DNA from: Corella eumyota
Lineage: Eukaryota > Chordata > Ascidiacea > Phlebobranchia > Corellidae
Direction of reading: 5' to 3'
DNA length: 64,000 nucleotides
NCBI GenBank assembly: GCA_963082875.1
Contig: OY720097.1
Span: 22,886,501 to 22,950,500, forward strand
Made by a program: the position numbers and the translations under genes. The notes below the pieces were generated by a model. It made no database searches. It worked only from the letters and a program-made list of their open reading frames with translations, and was not told the origin of the DNA. Shown here one piece after another: positions 28,792-43,067 of the stretch. Within the stretch, counting starts at the first letter, position 1. Every line of letters starts with the position of its first letter.

Positions 28792-28797
28792 TTTATT
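28792..28797 (-). promoter_or_regulatory. Polyadenylation signal of PSMC2
   Basis: TTTATT on the plus strand reads AATAAA on the coding strand, about 30 bases past the PSMC2 stop codon. No other AATAAA lies closer, so the 3' UTR would be very short. Confidence 0.6.
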
Positions 28798-28826
28798 CTG
28801 AGCAGAAAAAAACAGCAAAAAGTTTT

Positions 28827-32884
<4,058 letters not shown>

Positions 32885-33037
32885 CTTAAATTTGTTTTTA
32901 GGTTTTTAGCTTAATTTACCTATAGCTGAAAATATAAATGTAATTAAATATAAATAACTAAGAATTCATTTGTTAGTTTATAATGTAACTATAAAGAGTA
33001 ACGTTAATAGTGATGATAAAAAAGTTAAAACATTTTC

Positions 33038-33188
33038 TTTATGTAAACATTAATACTTTTGGCATGTTTTAAATCATTAAATTGATTTTGTCATTTTTTC
33101 CCGTCGCATTGTTGTAATATTAATTGTATATTGTATTTATTATTTACTTTTATCAACGTGTGAAAAACCAAAATAAATAAATAAAAAT
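33038..33188 (+). repeat. Dispersed ~145-bp repeat, copy 2
   Basis: Near-identical to copy 1, including CCCGTCGCATTGTTGTAA, and ending in a clean AAATAAATAAATAAA tail. It lies just upstream of the PSMC2 start codon, between PSMC2 and the otopetrin gene. Confidence 0.88.
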
Positions 33189-33189
33189 T

Positions 33190-34294
33190 TAATTTTAATT
33201 TTGTCTGTTTGTTTGACGTTTTTTTTAAATTTATACATTTATCAATAGTAAAAAATAAGACTACTAATAGTAACGTCAACCTATAGAATGTTAAATAATT
33301 ACTACATACTATTTAATCCTTTTAGTTACTTAGTTAAATCTACGAAAAAAATTAAACCGAATGTATTTATTTTATCTACTTCCACACGTTCGTTAAAATA
33401 TTTCAATAAAAGATAGTTTATCCTCATATTTTTATTGAATCGTTGTGAATTACGGAACTATGACATCGCAAATTTAATATTAAAACCCGTCACTCTTTTA
33501 AAATTTTACAATTAAAAACAACTAAACGATCATCAAATGTAGCGCCAAAATATTTTTTATTCTTATTTAAATTTAACTAACACAAAAATTAACTTCTATT
33601 AATTGCATAAATTATTTATTTACTTAAAAATATTTATCTTTAGAGCTTATATTTACAAGCAGCAAATTTTGTACACATTATTACGCACAATTTTGTGTTA
33701 AACATTTTATTTTCCTAAGCATTTTATTTTTCTTATGTGTATTTTCGTAATATTTGGGTGACAACCTTAGCAAGCGTAGTTAACAGATTTAAAATTACGC
33801 AACAACTTATGAACTAAAACCAACTTTGCTTTAATAAAAAAAGTTTTTAAATAAAATAAACTAACAATTCTTAGTGTCATAATGATACTGCAAAATTTCA
33901 ATGCACATTTTCAAGAAATATACTGTAAAAATATTTACACAATTACCCAGCATTCTATTTAACATAATAAAATATGTTTGCCAATTTTCTTTCGAGCCAA
34001 GACGGTATATTTAAACTTAAATTGGTTAATCATTTGCCTAAGGCTTCATGTATTAAAATACTGCTTTGTAAGGTTTTAATCATTTAGAGAAACACAAGCA
34101 AATTTAAAACCTAATTTAAAACTTAATCGAATTAAGGACAGTTTTATTTTAAATTTAGTAGGTTAGCCTTTTAAATGACATTCAGTTTAGGTCTTTTACA
34201 AGACTGTTTATTTAAAACTAAAAACGCAAAAATTACATTTTTAAATTTACCATTTAAATATTTGTCGTTTAGAAATTTTTTCAATATACTAAAA
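33190..34294. other. Divergent intergenic region, PSMC2 / otopetrin
   Basis: AT-rich with no recognisable repeat or exon. It must hold the promoters of both divergent genes, but I see no distinctive core element. Confidence 0.5.
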
Positions 34295-37200
34295 ATGACC
34301 GACGATAATAAAGCAGAAAATAAAATCGATAAAAATGCGGAAATGACATCAATTTCAACCGGAACCACAAGGACAACTGAAAGTAAGTTTTTATTAAATA
34401 AAATTTATTTTAAATTTAATCTAAAATTGATTTTTTGTTAAGTCTAATACTCAAATTAACATATTTTCAAATTTATACGTATTATCTGGCTAATTATATT
34501 GTTAGCCACATTATTACTTTATATTTACTTTATATTTTGCTGTATTAGATTGTGTTTATTTTACAAAAGATCCATTTTGAAATTTAATAATTTTAGACTG
34601 TACCAATGATTTTAAATTACCCAAAATCTTTGACTATATAATACACAATAGGACTTACTTTTGTATACCTTAAATTTTGTATAAGGCACTCAGGTTTATG
34701 ATGAAAGTAGTGCCTCAAAATCGGTGTCGTTTGCTACCGGAGAAGTTCTCCACATCGATCAACCAATCGAAAAAGTCGAAGAAAATCATTATGTGTTTCG
34801 ACGCGGTTCGACCGAGGTTCATGTCCAGTAAGTAATTTTGTGTTACTATCGGTTCCGACGCGGTTTGACCGAGCACGTTCAGTAAAAAAATTGTTATGCG
34901 TTTTGACGTGATTTGACCAAGCACGTTCAGTAAAAAAATTGTTTTACTATGCGTTTTGACGCAGTTTGACCGAGGTTCACGTTCAGTGAGTAAATTTATT
35001 TTACTATGTGTTTCGGCCCGGTTTGGCAGAGGCTTTCAATTTATATGTGTTCGCTAAACTAAAATTCAACTATTATAAGTGTAAAATTGCATTGTGGTTG
35101 TGCAATATTAACAAACAAAAAGATAAAAATGATTAATTTTTCAAATAAAACTTGTTTAAACAGTGCTTAAAATCTACCTGTATTTTACCGATGTTTATTT
35201 AGTGGTTAGCGTGAGTTTAAAAATAGTTTATCATGTTGGCAAACAGTAGTTGTTTATTTAATATTTTTAAGTACAACATTCTATCTTTATTTGTTAAATA
35301 TTGCCCCAAATTTGTCAATATTTATAGTGATTGAATATAGTATTTAAAATTTAAAAAAACAAACTTTCAGAAATGAAATTTTTTGTTAAAACTCTGTTTG
35401 TTGATATTTAAATTATATTTTTTGTGAATGGTTATAAAAATTATTTTCTGTATGCAGTTTTATAAATTTTAAAGCAAATATATTGTCGTTTAGAAATTGC
35501 ATATTTTTGCATAAATATGGTATAAACAACGTTTTTTGGCTTTTTTAATATTTAAATTATTTATAATTTTAGAACACTAGGGGGTGACGCGAGTCAGAAA
35601 TTTGAAGAAAATGAAGCGAACAGTCAAAGTTTGATTACTCTTTTGTCAGGAATATTAGCCTTGATTATGTTTTTAATTACTCTGGTTATTAAACTATCTG
35701 CTGCTCTAACTGAAACGGTTGGTTAAATAAAGATTACCTGAAAAAACTAAATTTTTTTAGGATCACTTGTACTTTACGATGCTAACTGATTCTCTTTTGT
35801 ACTTTACGGCCCTAATTGATTCTCTTTCGTACTTTATGGTCCTCGCTAATTCTTTATTGTACTTTACAGTCCTTACTAATTCTCTCTTGTCTTTTACAGT
35901 CCTCACTAATTCTCTCTTGTACTTTACAGTCCTCGCTAATTCTCTCTTGTACTTTACAATCCTTCATAATTCTCCCTTATACTTTACAGTCCTCCATAAT
36001 TCTCTCTCATACTTTACAGTCCTTGCTAATTCTCTCTTGTACTTTACAGTCCTCGCTAATTCTCTCCTTTACTTTACAGTCCTCCATAATTATCTCTTAT
36101 ACTTTACAGTCCTCCATAATTCTTTCTCGTACTTTACAGTCCTCGCTAATTCTCTTTTGTACTTTACGATCCTAACTGATTCTCTTTCGTACTTTACAGT
36201 CCTTCATAATTCTTTCTTTAACTTCACAATTTTATTTTTTTGAAGATTGTAAAGTACACGTGATCTATTAGTTTTTAATCGCTAATTATCTTAAATTATT
36301 ATCTTAATTGTTCATTTTTCGTTCAAAATTGTGTTAACATGTTTATTAAAAACACATTTTATTAAACTATTTATTTAAATAAGAAATAATTGTTATATTG
36401 TTACAGATAACTTCGATAATAGAAAGCGAATACATGTTGGCCCTTTATTCAATGGCATATTTGTGGCTTATTTACTTCTTATTTAGGGGAAGATTATTCA
36501 AAAAACAAATTTTGTTTCTTAAAAATAACCAAAGTAGCAACCGTTGGTTAAAAGGTAAAAATTAGTTTTTGTATTTTAAATATTTTGTTGTTTTAACCTC
36601 GATGTGGGACAATGAAATTTACAGTCTAAACATAGAGTAAAATTTGTTACCCCGACCCAGTCTTAAGTTGACTTTGGCAGTTTGGGTTATTATTAATTAT
36701 AATTACTTGATAATTAAGCTGCCAAAAAGGAGGTAGTATAGAAATTAAACCTAAAATAAACACTTTAAAATCCAATACGGACTTTTAAATAAATTTTACT
36801 TCAAATTTTGTTATTATTTTAGGTGTCATCGGAATTTTTGGTCTGGCTATTATCTTAAAAGATGGCCTTGAATTTTTAGCCCAATTACTAAGCGACAGCA
36901 GCGTCTGTCATGAAAATAAAATAAAGGCAGCTATGTCAATCGTCCATGCAGCTTTTGTTATCGGACAAGTAACTTATATTGCTCGCTACTCTAAAGTTTA
37001 CATCAGAAACTGCTCTATAGGCTCAAGGTAACATTTGTGAAGTTTAACTAGTGTTTTATGATCGAAATAACTGTTATTATTACGTAACAGTTTTTGTTTA
37101 TTACAGAACAGGGTTGATGTTTATAATAGCAGTTAACTTATCAATATGGATAGCTTCAATAGTGGATGAAACTTTAATCGCTTTAGAAATTCATTCTACG

Positions 37201-40149
37201 ACTGTGGATGCAACCGAACCGCATGGAAGTGGTGGTAAATTAATTTTTTTTATACAAATGTTTATCCACGATGTGGAAAGGTCGAATGTGCGACCTATAC
37301 ATAGAGTAACATTAGTTACTCCGAACCAGTCTCAAGTTGCCTTTGACAGTTTAGAATATTTTAGATTATGAATGCCCGATGACTTTGCTGCTGATTAAGT
37401 GCTAGCTCGACAGGAGTTTATACCATTTAAAGCGCTTTACTCAAGGGTGCTACAGTATAAGAGCAGTAGGAATTGAACCCACGACCTCATGGTGGTGTAG
37501 CAAGTGTTCTGTTCACTACACCACGATGCCGGTATTTATTAGTAATAACGTTTTATGTTTTTTTTCAAATCTTATTCACATTTTTTAAATATTTCTTAGA
37601 AACTACAACTTATTCGAGCCTAAATTCTACAAAAAGTCATTACGCCAGTTCAGGTTAGTCTTTGTTTGTAAACTATTCCACTTATGACGTCACTTTAAAC
37701 GAAATTAAATGGTGCTTATGAATACTTAATATGGCGCCAAACATTTTTTTAATAGACAGTTAAAAATAATTTTAAGATAAAATTTAAATTAAATTTTTGC
37801 TGTTAATGAATTTATTTAATTAAATAGAAGACCATGGTGACCCCTGCGAATGCCATTCTGAGTTTTGTACAACCGTTCACGCGGCCGAGAAATTTTTATT
37901 TCCATTTTTGGTGGAGTTTAGTTTGGTAGCTTCGACTGTTCTGTATGTAACATGGACCAATATTGGGAAGAAACCACCGCCATGTGAGGGCGTAACGAAA
38001 CCAAGTTACAAGTTTTATAATTCTTATGGAGGTAGGTTTTTTGTATCTTACTGAAATAAGAATTTTGAATAAAATATCCTTTTATGTACACCAAATGTAA
38101 AGGTCGACTTAACTGCCAAAAAATTACACATTTTTACCAAAGAAATAGCATAAGCCAAAAGAAATTTTATTTTTTTAAATAAATACAAAATTTTTAACAA
38201 TTTTAAATTATATTTTTAGGTGGAGGTCTTGGTCTAGCAGCCTTATTTTTTACAGTAATTATAATGATTATTTTGGCAACACTGCCCTCCGAAGCCCCAC
38301 CTGGCGAGGAGAATTATTTCACAGAGACATCCCAAAATATTGTATTAGACTCATTTATGGTAAAAAAATATAGTAATATTTACTATAAAAAATATATGCT
38401 GTAAAATATTAATGTAAACCTTAATATTTACAGCATGTGTTAATTCATGAAATTGATTTTGTTATTTTTTACAGAAAAAAAAACTGTTTTGTTTAATTAT
38501 TTTTTTTGAATGGCTTTATAATTTAAATTCTTTTGTTAGATTATTCTAGAAACTTGTATGCTGATTGGTTGCTTTGTTGGTTTTTATTTCTACCACCGAA
38601 TACCTCGTCCTATAGAATCCACATCAGCCTTGGACAACGTTTTGTTATTCATCTGCATCATTGGACCCTTAACTCTCGGTATATTCTCTATGGTGGCAGT
38701 AATTGCGGGGACTGATAACAAAGTGTCGGGATGGGTGCTAGCACTTGGTGCCCCGTTAGCTGATATTATACAATGCTTAGTACAGGTGAATATATCGGCA
38801 GTATAACGTAATATTGGTAACATACGCTGTTTTAAATTATGATTTAATTTGATAGACAATTAAATAGGCTCAACATTTAAATGCATTAGCTATTTATTTA
38901 AAAAAAAAACGAATTGATTTAACATTAAAATCTAGTGCGCGCTAACTTTTTGAATCTAAAAAATTGAATTTTATTCTGCTTTTTGGGACAAAAAAACTTC
39001 TAGTATTAGTTAAATAAATCACATTTTATGTCATTTAGTTGATTTTAATCTTGTACGGACTACAACGCGAACCAATCCTATCTGCAAACTCAAAAGAAAC
39101 AGCTGAAAATCTACGAAGAAGGTTTGCAATGTGTTTTACTTTAAAAAAGTTAAATTAATCTTGAAAGTAAACATAAACATTCGTAACCTTTATTAATAAA
39201 GCATCAATGACAGCATGACGTAGTCAATGACAGCATGATGTAGGTCAAAGCATCAATGACAGCATGATGTAGTGGTCAGAACACTTAGCTTTACTACATG
39301 AGGTCCTGAGGTTGATACCCACTGCTCTAATGCTGTAGCGCCCTTGAGTTATATCCCAGACTGCTAAAAGCAGCTCGAGACTGGGTTGGGGTAACTAATG
39401 TAACTCTACGTTTAGGTCGTGAAGTCGTCCTTCCCACATCGAGAATATATAATAAGCATAAAAAAACAAAATGATATTTTTTGCTTTACAGCATAGCCCA
39501 ACAACTAGGACGCAGTTACGCTCCTGATAAAGACGAAGGCGCTGGTTACTTCGGGAAAGAAGCTCACGACAATAAGACATTTTTACGTAGTCGTCGTGGT
39601 TCTATTACGTCAGTAGTTTCAGCACTCGCCCACCCTCAACCTTACCACACATCTGAGTTACATGCTAACGATGTTAACTTAATAGAAAACGGGGGTAATG
39701 ATAAAATTGTGACCACGCCACAGATAATTGTCACCGATGAAAATAACGATAACTTAAACGAAGATGAAGCCAACCAGAACAATATCGAAGTGAATTTAGC
39801 TGTGAACGAACAAAGAGACGATAATATCCCCGACGACAAAGTATCAAACGCTAGCCTTGAAGTTTTAGGCAAAGAGGCTTTACTTAAAATCGTTTCCGAA
39901 ACTCGCATAGCAAGACCTGATAACCTTAGGTTATGGTTACGCGGTGTGATAATGTTCCTGTTGCTCTCTAACGCCAGCATGTGGATGTTTTTATCGCTAA
40001 ACGGAACAGCGTTTGTAACTCATTCGTACCAGTTTTTGTTCTATGGTAGTAGCGCATGGACGACGATTTTAATGATTTGTCGACCTTTGAGTATTTTCTT
40101 TCGAATGCATTCAGCTGGTTGCTTGTTTGAGATATGGTCTTATGCTTGA
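34295..40149 (+). CDS. Otopetrin-family proton channel
   Basis: Otopetrins are proton-selective channels of the plasma membrane (otolith formation, sour sensing). Spliced by eye: 34295-34382, 34686-34827, 35573-35717, 36407-36554, 36823-37027, 37107-37234, 37600-37653, 37828-38031, 38220-38359, 38540-38785, 39039-39121 and 39492-40149, giving about 746 residues. Family signatures: the segment FLFPFLVEFSLVASTVLY with E333, the motif TGLMFIIAVNLSIW ending in Glu a few residues on, and the C-terminal FRMHSAGCLFEIW (H734). About ten or more hydrophobic segments are visible. Exon 12 encodes a long acidic, Asn-rich loop before the last two helices. The end of exon 3 is the least certain junction (donor GTTGGT). 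An in-frame ATG lies upstream at 34,175, but 34,295 gives the better hydrophilic N-terminus. Introns carry a SINE, a SINE fragment and two minisatellites. Confidence 0.93.
34785..35035 (+). repeat. Minisatellite containing copies of an exon end and its splice donor
   Basis: Four to five units of about 55-60 bp share TTTGACCGAG, then CACGTTCAGTAA and a T-rich spacer. The first unit is the 3' end of otopetrin exon 2 itself (CGGTTCGACCGAGGTTCATG, then the donor GTAAGT), so the coding end and donor have been amplified into intron 2. Later copies have decayed, though one retains CAGTGAGTAA. Confidence 0.85.
35765..36225 (+). repeat. 30-bp minisatellite in otopetrin intron 3
   Basis: About 15 tandem units of TTTACAGTCCT, (C/T)(A/G)CTAATTCTCTC and TTGTAC. 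Because 30 is a multiple of three, long reading frames stay open across it, including one of 158 residues. Those are products of the period, not genes. Confidence 0.95.
36596..36725 (-). mobile_element. SINE 3' fragment (otopetrin intron 4)
   Basis: It contains only the tail half of the tRNA-derived family: the reverse-strand forms of CGACCCAGTCTTAAGTTG, TTTGGCAGTTTGGG and the CATAGAGTAA motif. The tRNA-like head is missing. Confidence 0.75.
37262..37532 (-). mobile_element. Full-length tRNA-derived SINE (otopetrin intron 6)
   Basis: The complete family layout is seen on the minus strand: GGCATCGTGGTGTAGTG head, GGTTCAATTCC box B, TGTAGCACCCTTGAGTAAAG, the loop with CTGTCGAGCTAG, then CATAGGTCGCACATTCGACC and CCACATCG near the tail. 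It is about 270 bp long. Confidence 0.92.
38405..38475 (+). repeat. Fragment related to the ~145-bp dispersed repeat
   Basis: ATGTAAACCTTAATATT, CATGTGTTAATTCATGAAATT and GATTTTGTTATTTTTT follow the order of the 5' half of the repeat at 33,038. It stops before the CGTCGCATTG part. It lies in otopetrin intron 9. Confidence 0.55.
39200..39455 (+). mobile_element. tRNA-derived SINE with multiplied head (otopetrin intron 11)
   Basis: The body runs from about 39,255 (TGATGTAGTGGTCAGAACAC box A, GAGGTTGATACCC box B) to the CCCACATCGAGAATATA tail. Just upstream, a 20-odd-bp piece containing CAATGACAGCATGA is repeated three times, which duplicates the SINE start. Confidence 0.88.
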
Positions 40150-40280
40150 ACAACTAACTATACTTGTCTGTAGTTTAAAAATACTGATCTTAATACACTT
40201 CAGTTAGTTTTGCTCTTTTTCTGTAGATAGTTAGTTTTTCTTCCTTAATTTTTTGTCGATATTTTAACTTTTTTTGTTTT

Positions 40281-40290
40281 AATAAAATAA
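40281..40290 (+). promoter_or_regulatory. Polyadenylation signal of the otopetrin gene
   Basis: AATAAAATAA lies about 130 bases after the stop codon at 40,147-40,149. Confidence 0.5.
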
Positions 40291-40657
40291 AAGTAGATTT
40301 AATTAAATTTAAATATAGGGGTTCACATTGACATACAAAAGACAGTGTTTTTTTTAATTTCCAATTTTTAAATTAAATTAGTTATGTATTTTGAAATATT
40401 TAGTATTTCTATGACAAAGGGTGGTTGTAGGGTTTCCGTGAAAAAAAATATTGTAAAAGGGAAACACTGGTAAATTCCCGTTTCATTTCTCACGCATTTA
40501 AACCCAGGCAAAATTATCACGTTTTATTTAAATGCAAACAACGAAGTAAAAATGTGCAATAATAAGAAGAAACAAAAGTGGCAATTTTGGCGAATATAAA
40601 TTTAATTATTTGCGTTCTTGTGTAAGGCACTATAATAAAGGCACAACAACTCAAGCG

Positions 40658-40772
40658 TTTAAATCATTAAATTGATTTTGTTATTTTTTCCGTCGCATTG
40701 TTGTAATATTAATTGTATATCGTATTTATTATTTACTTTTATCAATGTGCTAAAAACCAAAAAAAAAACTAA
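40658..40772 (+). repeat. Dispersed ~145-bp repeat, copy 3
   Basis: It holds the same core (CCGTCGCATTGTTGTAATA, ACTTTTATCAATGTGC) with the first ~30 bp missing and an A-only tail. It lies between the otopetrin and prefoldin genes. Confidence 0.83.
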
Positions 40773-40839
40773 TTAATAATTATAAGATTATTAGATAATT
40801 AAAATCATTATTTTTTTTAACTACTAAAGATAACTTAAG

Positions 40840-40905
40840 AATGGGTCGGGGTAACAAATATTACTTAATGTTTACTGTTTAGGCCGTAAAGTCAAGTTTT
40901 TTTAA
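40840..40905 (+). mobile_element. SINE tail fragment
   Basis: GGGTCGGGGTAACAAATATTAC and GTTTAGGCCGTAAAGTC correspond to the 3' body of the tRNA-derived SINE. The head is absent. Confidence 0.6.
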
Positions 40906-41034
40906 AGTTGAACAAAGTTATATATTAACTATTTTTACCTAATTGAATGTCTAAAAATTTACTTTTTCTTTAAGCTTGTAAAAAATTAGATATTGACAAA
41001 ATATTTGTTGTTTAAAATAATTTAAGTTTTAAAA

Positions 41035-42371
41035 ATGGGGGACAGTAAAGAAGTGAAACCTCATTCTGGGATTCCAGAAGCAATATTTCTAGATGACGTT
41101 GAAACTTACATGAAGGAAAATAACATGTCGTCAGCTGAAGCAATGCTTCAAAAACTTGATGAAAATTACCAGAAATATAAACTTTATGAAGTCAATTTGG
41201 TGCAAAAGAAAAGAAGACTAAAACAACAATTGCCCGAGTTAAAATCAACTTTGGATATTGTTAAACATCTGCATAGTAAAAAGGTGATTTTAACCTTGGA
41301 ATACAATCTTTATTTTTACCCAGATTCTTTATTTCAATGTTTCACAAACCCCCTTAAATCAGTTGATTTCACAACTAAATACTAAAATTAAAATTATGTT
41401 ATTTTTACAGCTTTTAAATATATATATGTACTCATTTTTCACGATATTTGTAATAGGACATTTTAGTGCCATAAAATACAAATTTCCTACCACTTATACA
41501 GCTCCTGACTGTATGAAAACTGTAAACTTAAAATGATCCAAACATTGTAAACAAAACACCTCAAGTTTTTATATACAATATCTATAAAAGCTAATTCGGT
41601 GTATAATCAAAGTAGAACCAACAACATCCTTAAACTACAAGCAAACTAATTAATCCCAATATTACAGGATTCTAAGGAAGAAATATCAACAAGATTTTTG
41701 TTGTCGGGGGCAGTTCATGCAAAAGCTAAAATTCCACCGACCAATGAAGTGGGTTTATGGTTAGGGGTAAGTTGGTAATGTAGCTTTAAATTAAGTTCTA
41801 AGCCACAAATTTGTATAAAGAAAAACATGTTAAATTTTTTTTAACACTGGTTTTTAAAATTGTATTGAACAAATGGCATGGTGTCTTAGGTAAAACACCT
41901 GGCTTGACTACATACAGTCACAGGTCTGCTCTTATGCTGTAGCACCCTTAAGCAAAATGATATAGATGGTATAAATTAATGCCAATCTAAAAACCAATCA
42001 ACATACTTATTGACCAACTAGAATTAACTAAATTTCAAACTAAAAATAAACTTGAGACTGAGTTGGAGTTATAAAGGTGGGTCACATCCAAAACAAAAAT
42101 TAAAAAGGGGGTTAATAGTTTAATAAAGCCAAGCCTCCCTTAATGGTTAACTTATTTTTTACAGGCAAATGTGATGTTAACTTATACCACCCAAGAAGCA
42201 TTAGATCTTCTCACTAAAAATTACAGCTCAGCTATTGTCAACTTGGAAACAATAAACAACGACCTTGATTACCTTCGCGATCAATTCACAACCACTGAGG
42301 TTACAATGGCTCGACTTTACAATTGGGACGTAAAGCAAAAAGTCGCTAAAAAGAAAGCGGCACAAGTTTAA
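41035..42371 (+). CDS. VBP1: Prefoldin subunit 3 (VBP1 orthologue)
   Basis: An alpha-type subunit of the hexameric prefoldin co-chaperone, which passes nascent actin and tubulin to the CCT chaperonin in the cytosol. Exons 41035-41283, 41668-41766 and 42165-42371 all join in phase 0, giving 184 residues (human VBP1 about 197). The N-terminal coiled coil includes KLDENYQKYK and VQKKRRLKQQLPE, which closely match the family. The middle has PPTNEVGLWLGANVML, and the C-terminal coiled coil has DYLRDQFTTTEVTMARLYNW, a hallmark of VBP1. The C-terminus is short and Lys-rich (KKKAAQV). All expected parts are present. Intron 2 contains a decayed SINE. It is convergent with the minus-strand gene to its right. 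Confidence 0.97.
41876..42090 (+). mobile_element. Decayed SINE (prefoldin intron 2)
   Basis: A relic of the tRNA-like head (CATGGTGTCTTAGGTAAAAC), then ATGCTGTAGCACCCTTAAG and AACTTGAGACTGAGTTGG, in the family order. Substitutions and small indels are numerous, so it is old. Confidence 0.65.
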
Positions 42372-42593
42372 AAATGTCGTAGAATTTGTTGTTGTATCTT
42401 GTTGCATTTTTGTATAATTTTCGAACCTAAAAAAGCTGGAATTATAACTGTACTCCTTATTTTAAAATAGGTATTTTACTTCCTCTCTCAGTTTATTATG
42501 ACACATATGCAAAGAATATAAAGTTAGAAGCACAAGATATAGAAGTTAGCACAGTGTTTTAACTTTTCCTTACAGAGGTCCAACACTTTACTC

Positions 42594-42599
42594 AATAAA
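42594..42599 (+). promoter_or_regulatory. Polyadenylation signal of prefoldin 3
   Basis: AATAAA about 220 bases past the stop codon, ahead of an A-rich stretch. Confidence 0.5.
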
Positions 42600-42604
42600 G
42601 TTTA

Positions 42605-43067
42605 AATAAAAAAATACAGTTTAAACTTTTCAACCAAATTTTAAATGCTTGGTTCATCGGCAAAACAGATTTGCATGTATGTAAAATTAAGTTCATTTTG
42701 GGACTAAAAGTTAAAATATTATTTAATTCTTTGCTGTGTATAAAAAAAATTAAAAAATCGTAATAAATATAAAGATATCCAAAAAGGCCTAAAAATATAA
42801 GCTTTGCTATATATATATAATTTATATTAAAAGCTTAAGCTAATTAGTATAAAGCAAAAATCCTGTAACAGACAAATATATTCTAGAACAACAAAGAGTC
42901 TTCCAATGATGTTTATAAAAAGAAGAAAAAATATTAAAGTATCCACAAATAAAAAGTATTTAACTTAAGACCCTTAGATGACAATAGTTGTATATAGTTC
43001 TGTCAGACTAGACATCAATTAGAAATAATATTGAACTTTGTATATATAAAAAATATTTGTAAAGAAT
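42605..43067. other. Convergent spacer with nothing recognised
   Basis: AT-rich DNA between the convergent prefoldin 3 and FAM162-like genes. I see no repeat family or exon here. Confidence 0.5.

Larger units (their letters stand above)
22406..28826. other. Gene-poor AT-rich spacer
   Basis: No convincing exon was found on either strand. The stretch holds several degenerate tandem repeats (listed separately). A motif AACCAGAATCTAAAAATAA recurs around 24,305 and 24,473 with a shorter relative at 24,405. GGGTTCCAACCCAC occurs at about 25,069 and 25,174. A more GC-rich patch lies at 26,840-27,250. TGACGTCAC palindromes lie near 22,424 and 27,401. A noncoding transcript or a distant regulatory region cannot be excluded. 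Confidence 0.6.

Noticed and set aside
34715-34924. 69-residue minus-strand frame over the exon 2 repeat
   Set aside because: Repeat-driven antisense frame of otopetrin exon 2 and its intronic copies.
35767-36243. 158- and 119-residue open frames in otopetrin intron 3
   Set aside because: They come from a 30-bp tandem repeat whose period is a multiple of three.
37051-37371. 106-residue frame reading through otopetrin exon 6
   Set aside because: It runs past the splice donor into the intronic SINE; the exon proper ends at about 37,234.
39642-39980. 112-residue minus-strand frame
   Set aside because: Antisense shadow of otopetrin exon 12.
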